The position numbers and the translations under genes were made by a program. The notes beneath the pieces were generated by a model. That model saw only the letters and a list, made by a program, of their open reading frames with translations, did not search any database and was not told the origin of the DNA. A stretch of 64,000 bases of DNA from Gp6-AA40 sp963742105 (GTDB taxonomy: Bacteria; Acidobacteriota; Vicinamibacteria; Vicinamibacterales; UBA2999), in the NCBI GenBank assembly GCA_963742105.1, contig CAVUKN010000005.1, positions 930,001 through 994,000 of the forward strand. The letters run 5' to 3'. Shown here piece after piece: positions 8,478-17,542 of this stretch (positions within the stretch are counted from its first letter, which is position 1; the number at the start of each line of letters is the position of its first letter).

Positions 8478-10927
8478 ATGCAAAAGCATCTGACCCGCGG
8501 CCGCCTGCTCTCCGGTTTCTGCATTCTGCATTTTGCATTCTGCATGGCCGTGTCCGCCCGCGAGCCTCAGGCGCCGGCCGCTGGTCCTGCTGACGCGCAG
8601 AAGCAACTGGCCACGATCAATCAGTACTGCGTCACGTGTCACAGCGATCGTGCGAAGACGGGCGGCGTCAGCTTTGAGGGCCTGACCGCGAACGACATCG
8701 CGCAGCGCGGCGAGGTCTTCGAGAAAGCTGTGCGCAAGGTGCGCGGCCGCGTCATGCCGCCGCCGGGGGCGCGCCAGCCCGATGCCGCGGCGGCGGACTT
8801 ACTCGTCTCGTTCCTCGAGACGACACTCGACCGCGCCGAGCCGAAATCCCACATCCCCGATCGGCTCGTCCTGCATCGGCTCAACCGCAAGGAGTACTCG
8901 AACGCGGTCCGCGATCTGCTCGCCGTGGATTTCGACGCGACCTCGGTGCTTCCGGCGGATGACGTCGCCGACGGGTTCGACAACATCGCCGACGCGCTGC
9001 AGGTATCGCCGTCATTCATCGAGCAGTACGTGATCGCCGCGCGCGCCGTTGCGGTGAAGGCGGTCGGCCAGCCGAATGCGCGCCCGGGTGGATGGACATT
9101 CCGGGCCGGACCGGGCACGCAGCTGACACACGTCCCCGGGCTGCCGCTGGGGACGCGCGGCGGCATCCTGGCCAACGCCGACTTGCCCGCTGACGGCGAG
9201 TACGTGATCGACATCGCCGATATGGCCACCCATATCTGGGGCAACGGCATGGAGTACGAGAACCCGCTCGTGGTCACCGTCGACGGGAAGGTGGTGTACG
9301 AGACGGTGATCGGCGGCGAGGAAGACATGAAAGCGTACGACCAGGTCCAGAACGGCGCGCTGGATCGGGTCAACGCCCGGCTCAAGAACATCCGGTTCAC
9401 CACGACGGCGGGACCGCACAAGATCGGCGTCGCGTTCAAGCGGCGGACGTTCGCGGAGTCCGACGATCAGCAGCAGATGTTCGCGGCCGGCGGCGGCCAG
9501 GACCGCTTCTACCGGGTCAACTCGTTCCAGATTCGCGGACCGTTCAACCCGCACGGAATCAGCGCGACGCCAAGCCGCTCGAAGATCTTCATCTGCAAGC
9601 CGGCGGCAGCGACGCCCGATGCCGAGCAACGCTGTGCGAAGGACATCATCGCGACGCTCGCAAAACGCGCGTACCGTCGCCCCGTGACGGCAGAGGACGT
9701 CAACGAGCTCTTGCAGTACTACACGGACGGCGCGAAGGCCGGCGGGTTCGACGAGGGCATTCGCGGCGCCATCACTGGCGTACTGGCAAGCCCGTTCTTT
9801 CTGTATCGCGGCGAGCACGTCCCGTCCGGACTCAAGCCGGGCGAGACCTACAGCCTCAGCGACGTCGAACTCGCGTCGAACCTGTCGTTCTTCCTGTGGA
9901 ACACGATTCCCGACGACGAGCTGCTGCAGGCGGCGATCGACGGCAAGCTGAAGGACCCGGCTGATGCTCGAGCGCCAGGTCAAGCGGATGCTCGCCGACC
10001 CGCGCTCGATCACGCTGGCGAGCAATTTCGTTCAACAGTGGCTGGACATGAAGCGGCTGGACGAAATCGTTCCTGACGCGGCGGTCTTCCCGTACGCATC
10101 GGGCCGTTCGGATCCGCGCCAGGACTTTCGCACGGAGCTCACGCTGTTCGCCGACAGCATCTTCCGCGAGGACCGCAGCGTCGTCGATCTGCTGAGCGCC
10201 AGTCATAGCTATCTGAACGAGCGGGTCGCACTGCACTACGGGATCAACGACGTGAAGGGGGATCGTTTCCGTCGTGTCGAGCTGAAGGACTCGGTGCGGT
10301 GGGGATTGCTCGGCAAGGGCGCCGTGCTGATGGCGGCGGCGTATCCGAACCGCACGTCGCCGGTGCTGCGTGGCTCGTTCATCCTGAAGCACATCCAGGG
10401 CGTGCCGCCGGCGAACCCGCCACCGAACGTGCCGACGCTCGACGAGAAGGACATCGGCACGACCAAGGCATTGACGTTGCGCGAGATGATGGCCAAGCAC
10501 CGGTCGAGTCCGACGTGCGCGTCGTGTCACGCGGTCATGGATCCGCTTGGGTTCGCGCTCGAGAACTTCGACGCCACCGGTATGTGGCGCGACCGCGATC
10601 GCTACGCCGGTGTGGCCATCGATTCGTCGGGCACGCTGCCGGACGGCACGCCGCGTCAATGGTCCCGATGACCTGCGCAAGGCGCTGCTGCGCCAGCCAG
10701 AGCAGTTCGTGCAGACGTTTGCGGAAGGCTTGCTGACGTACGCGACCGGGCGCAAACTCGAGTACGTCGACATGCCCGCCGTCCGGCGAATCGTGCACGG
10801 CAGCGCGGGCGGCAATTATCGGTTTTCGACCCTGGTGCAGGCGGTCGTGCGAAGCGATCAGTTCCGGATGCGGCGGGTGCCAGCGGCGGGCCCCGCGACA
10901 CCGGAGACGACGACGGCGAACAAGTGA
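8478..10927 (+). CDS. DUF1587/DUF1592/DUF1588/DUF1585 multi-domain cytochrome, copy 1 (two frame breaks)
   Basis: Exported protein of about 816 residues, of the type seen in Planctomycetes, Acidobacteria and myxobacteria. Order: signal peptide; haem site CVTCHS; DUF1587 (LHRLNRKEYSNAVRDLLAVD, then GFDNIADALQVS); a beta-rich carbohydrate-binding-like segment; DUF1595 (LAKRAYRRPV); DUF1592 (SNLSFFLWNTIPDDE, FVQQWLDMKRL); DUF1588 with a second haem-like site (CASCHAVMDPLGFALENFD); DUF1585 (YATGRKLEYVDMPAVRRIV). Its biochemical role is unknown; the association with a Tat-type DUF1552 protein suggests a shared extracytoplasmic redox or degradative function. Frames change near 9961 and 10653 with no loss of family sequence. 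The signal peptide is encoded by TTCTGCATT repeat units (see findings). Confidence 0.85.
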
Positions 10928-10932
10928 GGATC

Positions 10933-11067
10933 AAGAATGCAGAATCTCAGAATTCAGAAGGCAGACGGTTTCGCGGCATCGCGACGTCTGCACTCTCACT
11001 TCTCAGTTCTCAATTGTGCATTCTCAATTCTCAATTCTGCATTCTGCATTCTGATTTCTGATTTCTG
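10933..11067. repeat. Self-complementary short tandem array (CAGAATTC / TTCTGCATT type)
   Basis: Left part carries GAATGCAGAAT and CAGAATTCAGAAGGCAG; right part carries inverse units such as TTCTCAATTCTGCATTCTGC. The two halves face each other around GACGGTTTCGCGGCATCGCG. It fills the gap between the DUF1592 and DUF1552 genes and ends about 15 bp before the latter's start, beside its GGAGAGG ribosome site. Related units recur at 8507-8545 and 49221-49321. Confidence 0.8.
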
Positions 11068-11081
11068 ACCGGAGAGGCGCA

Positions 11082-12368
11082 ATGTTTCTGTCGAAAAAGC
11101 ACATCTCACGGCGAACGGTGCTCAAGGGCGTGGGCGCAACCATCGCGCTGCCGCTGCTCGATGCGATGAACCCGTCGGCAACCGCGTGGGCGGCGACGCC
11201 GGCTGGCGCACCGCCGAAGCGGATCGCCTTCATCGGCTTCCCGCATGGCGCCATCATGGACCACTGGTCGCCGAAGACGACCGGCAGCGACTACGAGTTG
11301 TCGGAGATCCTCCTGCCGCTCAAGGCGTTCCAGCCGCACATGACCATCGTGTCCGGTTTGCGCAACAAGATGGGCGAGACGCCGGAGCCGCACGCCTACA
11401 TCGAGTCGACGTGGCTCAGTTGCGTCAAGCCATGGGACCACGGGGTTGCCGGTCCGGATTCGGGCGTCACCGCGGACCAGATGGCTGCCCGTCACATCGG
11501 CCAGGACACGCGCCTGCCGTCGCTGGAGTTGACGACGTCACAACAGGGCGCACGATTGTCGTGGCGCACGCCGACACAGCCGCTGCCGCAGGAAGGAAAT
11601 CCGCGCGCGGTGTTCCAGAAGCTGTTCGGCCAGGGCGATACCGATGCGGAGCGCGCCGCGATCCTGCACGAGACCGGCAGCATCCTCGACCGCGTGAAGA
11701 GCCAGGCGCAGCGGCTGAATGCGAGCCTCGGCGTCAAGGACCGCGTCATTGTCAGCGACTACCTCGACTCGGTGCGCGAGATCGAACGCCGTGTCCAGAT
11801 GGCGTCACAGCAGGACATGTCGTCGCTGGAGATTCCGGATGCGCCCGTCGGCATCCCCAATGACATCACCGAGCACTTCAAGCTGATGTTCGACTTGATG
11901 GCGCTCGGGTTCCAGGCCGACATCACGCGCGTGATGACGATGTCGATGGATCACGAAGCCAGCATGCGGACCTACACCAACCTCGGAATCGCCGAAGGAT
12001 TCCATCCGCTGTCGCATCACGGGAACAATCCCCAGAAGATGGACAAGCTGGTGCAGATCCAGAAGTACCACACCGAGGTGTTCGCGAAGTTCGTGGAGCG
12101 GCTGTCGAAGGCGCAGGAATCGGGCGGCACCGTGCTCGATCACTCCACGATTCTCTTCGGCAGCAACATGAGCAACAGCGACCGGCACAACAACGACCCG
12201 CTGCCGGTGGCGATCCTCGGCCACGCCCACGGCAAGATCAAGGGCGGCCAGCACGTGAAATACCCGCAGGACTCGCGCTTCTCCGATCTGTTGGTGACGC
12301 TGTTCGACCGCAACAACATCCCGGTCGAGAAGCTCGGCGACAGCGGCGGCACGCTTTCGGAGATCTAG
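11082..12368 (+). CDS. DUF1552 exported protein, copy 1
   Basis: Intact 428-residue protein of the DUF1552 family, the regular genomic partner of DUF1592 cytochromes. The N-terminus (KKHISRRTVLKGVGATIAL, then LPLLDAM) is a Tat-type export signal with paired arginines. Family blocks seen are IGFPHGAIMDHWSPK, YLDSVREIERRVQ, FDLMALGFQADITRVMT and FHPLSHHGNN. The C-terminal part (LDHSTILFGSNMSN, GGTLSEI) resembles the metal-binding end of sulfatase/DUF1501-type proteins, but no activity is established. Start is supported by GGAGAGG at about eight bases. Followed at once by an ankyrin gene that begins GTG one base after this stop, so the three genes form an operon. Confidence 0.88.
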   Translation: MFLSKKHISRRTVLKGVGATIALPLLDAMNPSATAWAATPAGAPPKRIAFIGFPHGAIMDHWSPKTTGSDYELSEILLPLKAFQPHMTIVSGLRNKMGETPEPHAYIESTWLSCVKPWDHGVAGPDSGVTADQMAARHIGQDTRLPSLELTTSQQGARLSWRTPTQPLPQEGNPRAVFQKLFGQGDTDAERAAILHETGSILDRVKSQAQRLNASLGVKDRVIVSDYLDSVREIERRVQMASQQDMSSLEIPDAPVGIPNDITEHFKLMFDLMALGFQADITRVMTMSMDHEASMRTYTNLGIAEGFHPLSHHGNNPQKMDKLVQIQKYHTEVFAKFVERLSKAQESGGTVLDHSTILFGSNMSNSDRHNNDPLPVAILGHAHGKIKGGQHVKYPQDSRFSDLLVTLFDRNNIPVEKLGDSGGTLSEI

Positions 12369-12369
12369 A

Positions 12370-14130
12370 GTGCGATTCAGTGTGACGAGGGCGGGTGCGA
12401 TCGCGCGCTGCGCGCGAGGTGCGAGAAGGCTGTCGCTCATCGGTGCACTGTGCGTGGTCGGGAGCGCAGTCGGGACCGCGGCCGGGCGGGAACCGCAAAC
12501 TCCGCGTCCGGCTGCAGCGCGGGAGGCGCGAAGCGCTCCCGCCGCGACGATTCCCTCCACGTTGCTGCAGGCGGCGGAGCGAGGCGAGCGCACGGCGGCG
12601 ATGAGCCTGCTCGCCAAGGGTGCGAATCCGAACACTCCCGCACCGGACGGCACCACCGCCATCATGTGGGCGGCGGCCAATGACGACGTCGAATTGGTCC
12701 GCGCGCTCATCAAGGCCGGCGCCAACGTCAAGGCGACGAATCAGTTCGGCACGTCAGCGATCACCGAAGCGGCCATCATCGGCGCCGCGCCGGTGATCGA
12801 CGCGCTGATTACCGCCGGCGCCGATCCGAATACGAAGAATCCCGAAGGCGAAACGCCGCTGATGGCGGCGGCGCGCAGCGGCAAGATCGACGCGGCCAGG
12901 CGCCTCGTCCAGGCAGGCGCGAACGTCAACGCGAAGGAAAGCTTCGGCGGGCAGTCGGCGCTGATGTGGGCGTCGGCGCAGAGCCAGGCCGACATGGTCA
13001 GGTTGCTCGTCGAAGCGGGAGCGGACGTCAACGCGCGCGGCATCATCCATCAGTGGGAGCGCAAGGTGATCACCGAGCCGCGCCCCAAGGACATGAACCA
13101 TGGCGGCTTTACGCCGCTGCTGTATGCCGCGCGTGAAGGCTGTGTCGAGTGCGTGAAGCACCTCGTCGCCGGCGGTGCCGACCTCGACCTCGAAGATCCT
13201 GATCGCATGACTCCGCTGAACATGGCGCTGTTCAACCTCCACTTCGACGTGGCCGCAGAACTGATCAAAGCGGGAGCGGACATCGACAAGTGGGACCTCT
13301 ACGGGCGCTCGCCTGTCTACATGGCGGCGGACGTCAGCACCCTGCCGATGAAGGGGAACGGCGCGATGGCGGTCCTCCCGAGCGAAGATGCGCTGACCGC
13401 GCTGGACGTCGCCCGGATGCTGCTCGAGAAGGGCGCCAACCCGAACATTCAGCTCAAGCGGCGTCCGCCGTACCGCGACGTGCCGCAGGATCGCGGCGGC
13501 GACACCATCCTGGCGCAGGGCGCGACGCCGCTGCTGCGCGCCGCCCGCGGCGGCGATGCACCGTTCGTCGAACTGCTGCTCAAACACGGGGCGCTGGTCG
13601 ATTTGCCCAGCAAGGAAGGGGTCACGCCGCTGATGGCCGCCGCCGGTGTGGAGTACGGGACGCGCGTGACGCGTGGCCGCAACCGCAGCGAAGAAGGCGT
13701 GCTGAAGACGATGCAGTTGCTGGTGGCCGCAGGCGCCGATATCAACGCGCGATCGGTGACCGATGCTCGCCGCCGCGCCATCGACGGTGCGGCCTCGGCG
13801 CAGGATCAATACGTCGTCTCGACCCAGCGCGGGATACGCGGCAGTCAGATGCCGAGTCCGACCGCCGCACCACACGAGACCGCGCTCCATGGCGCTGCGC
13901 AGCACGGCTTCAACTCGTTCGTCACGTTCCTGGTCGAGCACGGCGCCGACCTCCAGGCGAAGGACGCCAACGGCCGGACGGCGCTGGACATGGCGAGGGG
14001 GACCGGCATCGCGGGCCGCGGCCAGGCCGAAGCGTTCCCCGAAACCGCCAAGCTGATTGAGAAGCTGATGACAGACAAAGGTCTGGTCGTGACTCCGGTG
14101 CAGACACCGGTTCGCCAGGCCGTCCAGTAA
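12370..14130 (+). CDS. Secreted ankyrin-repeat protein, copy 1
   Basis: Intact 586-residue protein. A basic start and hydrophobic stretch (RRLSLIGALCVVGSAVGTAA) form a signal peptide, followed by a low-complexity Ala/Pro/Arg segment and then about ten ankyrin repeats spread from residue ~60 to ~560. Typical helix-loop repeats are GTTAIMWAAANDDVELV, GETPLMAAARSGKIDAA and GRTALDMARGTGIAG. Ankyrin repeats are protein-binding scaffolds, so this may hold together or dock the DUF1592/DUF1552 pair outside the cytoplasm; that is inference. Start is GTG at 12370, one base after the DUF1552 stop, which implies translational coupling. The same gene order recurs at 21.7-27.3 kb. Confidence 0.88.
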   Translation: MRFSVTRAGAIARCARGARRLSLIGALCVVGSAVGTAAGREPQTPRPAAAREARSAPAATIPSTLLQAAERGERTAAMSLLAKGANPNTPAPDGTTAIMWAAANDDVELVRALIKAGANVKATNQFGTSAITEAAIIGAAPVIDALITAGADPNTKNPEGETPLMAAARSGKIDAARRLVQAGANVNAKESFGGQSALMWASAQSQADMVRLLVEAGADVNARGIIHQWERKVITEPRPKDMNHGGFTPLLYAAREGCVECVKHLVAGGADLDLEDPDRMTPLNMALFNLHFDVAAELIKAGADIDKWDLYGRSPVYMAADVSTLPMKGNGAMAVLPSEDALTALDVARMLLEKGANPNIQLKRRPPYRDVPQDRGGDTILAQGATPLLRAARGGDAPFVELLLKHGALVDLPSKEGVTPLMAAAGVEYGTRVTRGRNRSEEGVLKTMQLLVAAGADINARSVTDARRRAIDGAASAQDQYVVSTQRGIRGSQMPSPTAAPHETALHGAAQHGFNSFVTFLVEHGADLQAKDANGRTALDMARGTGIAGRGQAEAFPETAKLIEKLMTDKGLVVTPVQTPVRQAVQ

Positions 14131-14265
14131 GCCCATCGCTCCCTTCGCGCTGTCGCGTCGCTCGACACCTGCCTTCGCATCGGCTTTCCCGTACGCGTCG
14201 CGAAGAGTAATGTGGTGTTGCGCAGATCGACGTCGGAGGGACATTCGTACCGCGGGGAGGCGCAG

Positions 14266-14451
14266 ATGCGGAATCCATGGCCGGAATTTGGTTGGGGTGA
14301 TTCGGACGAGCCCGGACCGCAGACCGAAGATTCGGTGGAGCGCGGCTTCACCGACAAGAACGCTGCCACGACCCCGCTGGGTCGCTCCGACAGCCTGGAC
14401 GCGGAAGACACCGGCGACATCGCCGACGAAGGTCCAGGGCGGAGGGGGTAG
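14266..14451 (+). CDS. Small acidic hypothetical protein, 61 residues
   Basis: Short ORF starting MRNPWPEFGWGDSDEPGP. Support comes mainly from a very good ribosome site, GGGGAGG, six bases before the ATG, and from a composition unlike a random reading frame: Trp/Pro-rich start, then Asp/Glu-rich. There is no signal peptide or membrane segment. The C-terminus (GPGRRG) runs into a G-rich hairpin that could end transcription. I do not recognise a family. Confidence 0.45.
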   Translation: MRNPWPEFGWGDSDEPGPQTEDSVERGFTDKNAATTPLGRSDSLDAEDTGDIADEGPGRRG

Positions 14452-14495
14452 GAAGGGGGCCCCTGCCCCCTCGTCCCCTTTCCCCCTGCCCCCTA
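14441..14495. repeat. G/C-rich inverted array between convergent genes
   Basis: GGAGGGGGTAGGAAGGGGGC on the left meets CCCCTGCCCCC units on the right, giving a strong hairpin. It overlaps the stop codons of both converging genes (14451 on +, 14493 on -). It may act as a two-way terminator, though no U-run is evident. Confidence 0.6.
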
Positions 14496-15500
14496 CTTCT
14501 GCTTCAGCCCGGCGGGGAGCGCCACGTCCATCGCGGAGACGTTGGTGCTGATCCGGAGTACCTCGGACGTCGTCGTCAGGATGGTGACCTTCGGCGAAGG
14601 TGCCTCGTCCTTCTTCGCGGCTTTGCGCGCCAGGCCGCCAAGCAGGCCGCTGACGCTCGTCGCATTCGTCGGACTGGATGCCGAGTTGGACTTCTGCTCC
14701 TCGGCGATCTGCGCCGCCGATTTCACCGCGTCGGCGCTGATCACCGTCAGAATCGGCGTTCCCTCCAGCTTCTTGCCCTCGGTCGCCATTTTTTCGACCG
14801 CCGGCTTGACGAGCGGATACATCGCCAGGACGGCCGCCATGTCCTGCGGTGACGCGCCCTCGACCATCGGGCCGTACAGCTTCTGCGCGTAACGCATGTT
14901 GAAGTCGGCCAGCTCGTTCATCTCGGGCATCCGCGGTGCCAGCCACAGCTCCGACGTCAGGACGAGTCCGCCGTTCTGCTCGATCGTCTTGCCCTTCTCC
15001 CGTACGGTGACTGTCATCACGGCCTGGTGCGTGTCGAAGCCGTTGATCGTTTTGGTCATCCCCGTGTTCTTCACGTCGAAATCGACCTCGTATTGCGGCT
15101 GGTCTGGTTTCTGTGGCGCCGCCTCGGGTTTGTCGTTGCCCGGTTTTTTCGCTTCTTCTTCGGCCTTGCGCCGCGCTTCTTCGAACTGATGCCGGATGTC
15201 GGCGAACGTCGCCACGGTGTAGGTCTTCTGCTTCAGGTCGATCGTGTAGACCTTTTCTTCGGCCAGGTCGACGATCTGGCTCGTCGAACCATTGGTCATG
15301 ACCATGCGATCGCCCTTGACCATGACGGTCGAGTCGACTCCGTCGCGAGCGGCCTTCCCGCCGAAGATACCCGCGACCTTCCCGAGTACTCCGCCCAGCT
15401 GGAACTTGGTTTTCTCATCCGAGCGAACGTCCGCCCGCGTGACATGAGCGAACCCGAGACAGATGACGAGCGTCAGCCCGAGCCAGCGAGAATGCGTCAT
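14493..15500 (-). CDS. Secreted hypothetical protein, DUF4412-like
   Basis: 335 residues with a clear signal peptide (MTHSRWLGLTLVICLGFAHV). The central part resembles DUF4412-type periplasmic proteins: a block with MVMTNGSTSQIVDLAEEKVY, a second strand set TIDLKQKTYTV, then a charged helix rich in Glu/Lys/Arg (FEEARRKAEEEAKK). A beta-rich domain with KTINGFDTHQAVMTVTV follows. Such proteins often report lipid or protein modification state, but the function is unknown. GGAGG stands five bases before the ATG. Intact. Confidence 0.6.
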   Translation of the reverse strand: MTHSRWLGLTLVICLGFAHVTRADVRSDEKTKFQLGGVLGKVAGIFGGKAARDGVDSTVMVKGDRMVMTNGSTSQIVDLAEEKVYTIDLKQKTYTVATFADIRHQFEEARRKAEEEAKKPGNDKPEAAPQKPDQPQYEVDFDVKNTGMTKTINGFDTHQAVMTVTVREKGKTIEQNGGLVLTSELWLAPRMPEMNELADFNMRYAQKLYGPMVEGASPQDMAAVLAMYPLVKPAVEKMATEGKKLEGTPILTVISADAVKSAAQIAEEQKSNSASSPTNATSVSGLLGGLARKAAKKDEAPSPKVTILTTTSEVLRISTNVSAMDVALPAGLKQK

Positions 15501-15669
15501 GGAAACCTCCAGTGCCTGGTAAAGAGTGATCTGTGGCGATATGCGTCAGTTCGGGGGAAGCCGTTCCGGCCTCCACGTCCTGGTGGCGTGGGTCCGCCCC
15601 TCGAGACGCCGATCGATCGCGGCTGATGAGTATGTGTCGTACTCACGCCTCGGCACAATGGTTTAAAGA

Positions 15670-16569
15670 TCATCCCGGCCGCGGCTTCGGGCTCCGCGTT
15701 TCGCGCAAGGTTTGCAGCTTCGTCGTTGCCTTCGTCAAGCCGCGTCCACGCCGCGCCATGTCCGACCAGAGATCGCCGGTCGTGGCGATCCGCTCCGCCA
15801 TGTTCAGCAGCGTGAACGAACGCGGGCCGACCGCGCCGCTTTCGATCTCCTCCCAGGTGCACGGCGCCGACACTGGTGCCCCGGGTCTCGCTCGCACCGT
15901 GTAAGCGGCGGCGAAGGTCGAGTGATAGCCGTTGCGCCCGGTGTCGACGTAGATTCGCCCGTGGCGATCAATCTTGCTGAACTCGTCCGTCAGCCGATCC
16001 GGCGCCAGGCTGATGAAGAAGCTGCCGACGGCACCGGCAAACCGTGCGGCCGCCCCCATCGTGGTCTTGCCGTCGAGCGGGACGACGATGTGAAAGCCCT
16101 TCGAGCCGGTCGTCTTGACCCACGAGGGCAACCCGAGCTCCGCCAGCAGGTCCCGCATCCCGATCGCGGCGGCACGAACGTCGGCCACGTTGTCGTCGGA
16201 CGGATCCAGATCGAAGACGCAGACATCGGGATGATTCAAGTCGGCGGCGCGGGACGTCCACACGTGGTGGGTGATGGTGTTCTGATTGGCGACCCACAAT
16301 AGCGATCGAAGGTCGGTGACGATCGGATGATGGACGACGCCGTCCTTTTTCGGGACCTCGACCCTCTGAAGCCAGGACGGAAACCCTCTGGAGACGTCTT
16401 TCTGCCAGAACCCTTTGGCGCCGATTCCGGCCGGATACCGCTCCATCGTCAACGGCCGTCCGCGCAGGTGGGGCAGCATCACCGGTGCGATCGCCTCGTA
16501 ATACGCAGCCAGCTGGCCTTTGGTGATTCCGTCCGCCGGGAACATGACTTTGTCGGGGTGGGTGATCAC
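15670..16569 (-). CDS. LigD-type polymerase/primase domain protein
   Basis: About 299 residues, equivalent to the stand-alone polymerase domain of bacterial LigD, which fills gaps and adds nucleotides at broken ends during non-homologous end joining. Start of domain: ITHPDKVMFPADGITKGQLA. Further markers are LTMERYPAGIGAKGFWQKD, FDLDPSDD (the metal-binding Asp pair), KTTGSKGFHIVVPL and GRIYVDTGRNGYHSTFAAAY. A GTG start at 16569 overlaps the TGA of the ligase gene (GTGA), so the two are translationally coupled. The longer reading frame that extends to 17034 is an antisense-type shadow within the ligase gene. No Ku gene lies in the window. Confidence 0.9.
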   Translation of the reverse strand: MITHPDKVMFPADGITKGQLAAYYEAIAPVMLPHLRGRPLTMERYPAGIGAKGFWQKDVSRGFPSWLQRVEVPKKDGVVHHPIVTDLRSLLWVANQNTITHHVWTSRAADLNHPDVCVFDLDPSDDNVADVRAAAIGMRDLLAELGLPSWVKTTGSKGFHIVVPLDGKTTMGAAARFAGAVGSFFISLAPDRLTDEFSKIDRHGRIYVDTGRNGYHSTFAAAYTVRARPGAPVSAPCTWEEIESGAVGPRSFTLLNMAERIATTGDLWSDMARRGRGLTKATTKLQTLRETRSPKPRPG

Positions 16570-17420
16570 GACTGTTCCCGGACGACGTGGCGCGGATTCT
16601 TGTCGAAACGGACGCCGATGAGTCGCGGATGGCGCAACTTGCCATGCACCGTCCACTCGATGAAGGCGACCTGGACGACGATGTCTGGCTTGACCCAGTG
16701 GGCGCGCAGCCGTGGCAGGCCGGCCGCCTTGGTGAAGGGAGTCGCGTTCACCTCGAGCGCGTCCAGCCGGGAGCGCAGTTCGAGCAGCAGCTTCGTATCG
16801 AAGCCGGTCCCGATCTTGCCGGCGAAGGCGAGATCGTCGCCGTGGTAATAGCCGACCAGCAGTGCGCCCAGCCCGACGCGAGCCCCCTGCGGATCCGTGA
16901 AGCCGCCGACCACGAACTCCTGCGAGAGCTCGCACTTCATCTTCAGCCAGTGTTTGGAGCGCCGATGCTCGTATGGCGAGCCGCGCCGTTTCGCGATGAC
17001 GCCTTCCCAGCCTTCGCGTCGCGCCCGCTCCCACGGTTCGGCATCCTCGATGAGATCGACGTGCCGCAGCGGCGGTTCAAAGGGAAGTTGCTGCAGCAGT
17101 GCCCGACGCTCTTCGAGCATCAATCCTGTCACCGGCTGACCGTCGAGCCAGAGGATGTCGAAGACGTGGTAGCCGCTGTGGCCATCCCATGTCACTTCGC
17201 CATCGAGGATCGCGCTGTCGATCGGCAGTTGTGCGATCGCGTTGGCGACCGCAGGGAGGTGCTGCGGCAGACGGTTGCGCGAATAGAGTCGCACCTCGTC
17301 ACCATCCTTGTACGCCAGCAGCCGGATACCGTCGAACTTCTGCTCGAACAGCCAGTCGCCACCGGCGAACCGTTCCTGTGTGAGCGTCGCGGCCATCGGT
17401 TCGAGCCAATCGGGAATCAT
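16566..17420 (-). CDS. ATP-dependent DNA ligase, LigD ligase-domain type
   Basis: 284-residue ligase with nucleotidyltransferase and OB-fold domains only. Motif I (the AMP-accepting Lys) is in FEQKFDGIRLL; later markers are ILDGEVTW, EGVIAKRRGSPYEHRRSKHWLK (motif IV region) and KPDIVVQVAFIEWTVHGKLRHP. It would seal nicks at repaired double-strand ends together with the polymerase gene that overlaps its stop. ATG 17420 (MIPDWLEPM) is chosen; an adjoining TTG at 17423 is the alternative. In many bacteria these two domains and a phosphoesterase are fused into one LigD; here they are separate and no phosphoesterase is present. Confidence 0.9.
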   Translation of the reverse strand: MIPDWLEPMAATLTQERFAGGDWLFEQKFDGIRLLAYKDGDEVRLYSRNRLPQHLPAVANAIAQLPIDSAILDGEVTWDGHSGYHVFDILWLDGQPVTGLMLEERRALLQQLPFEPPLRHVDLIEDAEPWERARREGWEGVIAKRRGSPYEHRRSKHWLKMKCELSQEFVVGGFTDPQGARVGLGALLVGYYHGDDLAFAGKIGTGFDTKLLLELRSRLDALEVNATPFTKAAGLPRLRAHWVKPDIVVQVAFIEWTVHGKLRHPRLIGVRFDKNPRHVVREQS

Positions 17421-17441
17421 CAATGATGATGCGTGAATTTA

Positions 17442-17542
17442 CGGATTGACGAATTGACGAATTGACGAATTGATTGTTGAATTGCGATCGCCTCCGTGTC
17501 TCCAAATCCGTCAATTCGTCAATTCGTCAATTCGTCAATTGG
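17442..17542. repeat. Self-complementary short tandem array (GAATTGACG type)
   Basis: Units of GAATTGACG at left are mirrored by CGTCAATT units at right, around a short GC-rich centre. The long AT-rich stem sits in the leader of the ligase gene and also provides the last codons and stop of the RsbU-type gene (end at 17527). Confidence 0.85.

Noticed and set aside
14441..14495. Classical rho-independent terminator
   Set aside because: The stem is strong but no T-run follows on either strand; I list it only as a hairpin.
12754..14946. 730-codon open frame antisense to ankyrin copy 1
   Set aside because: It mirrors a clear ankyrin gene, has shadow-type composition (Arg/Gly/Ala/His-rich, no domain) and no ribosome site; long antisense frames are common in high-GC DNA.
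15670..17034. 454-codon frame as a single long LigD polymerase protein
   Set aside because: The first ~155 codons are an alternative frame within the ligase gene with no family similarity; polymerase sequence begins at the GTG overlapping the ligase stop.
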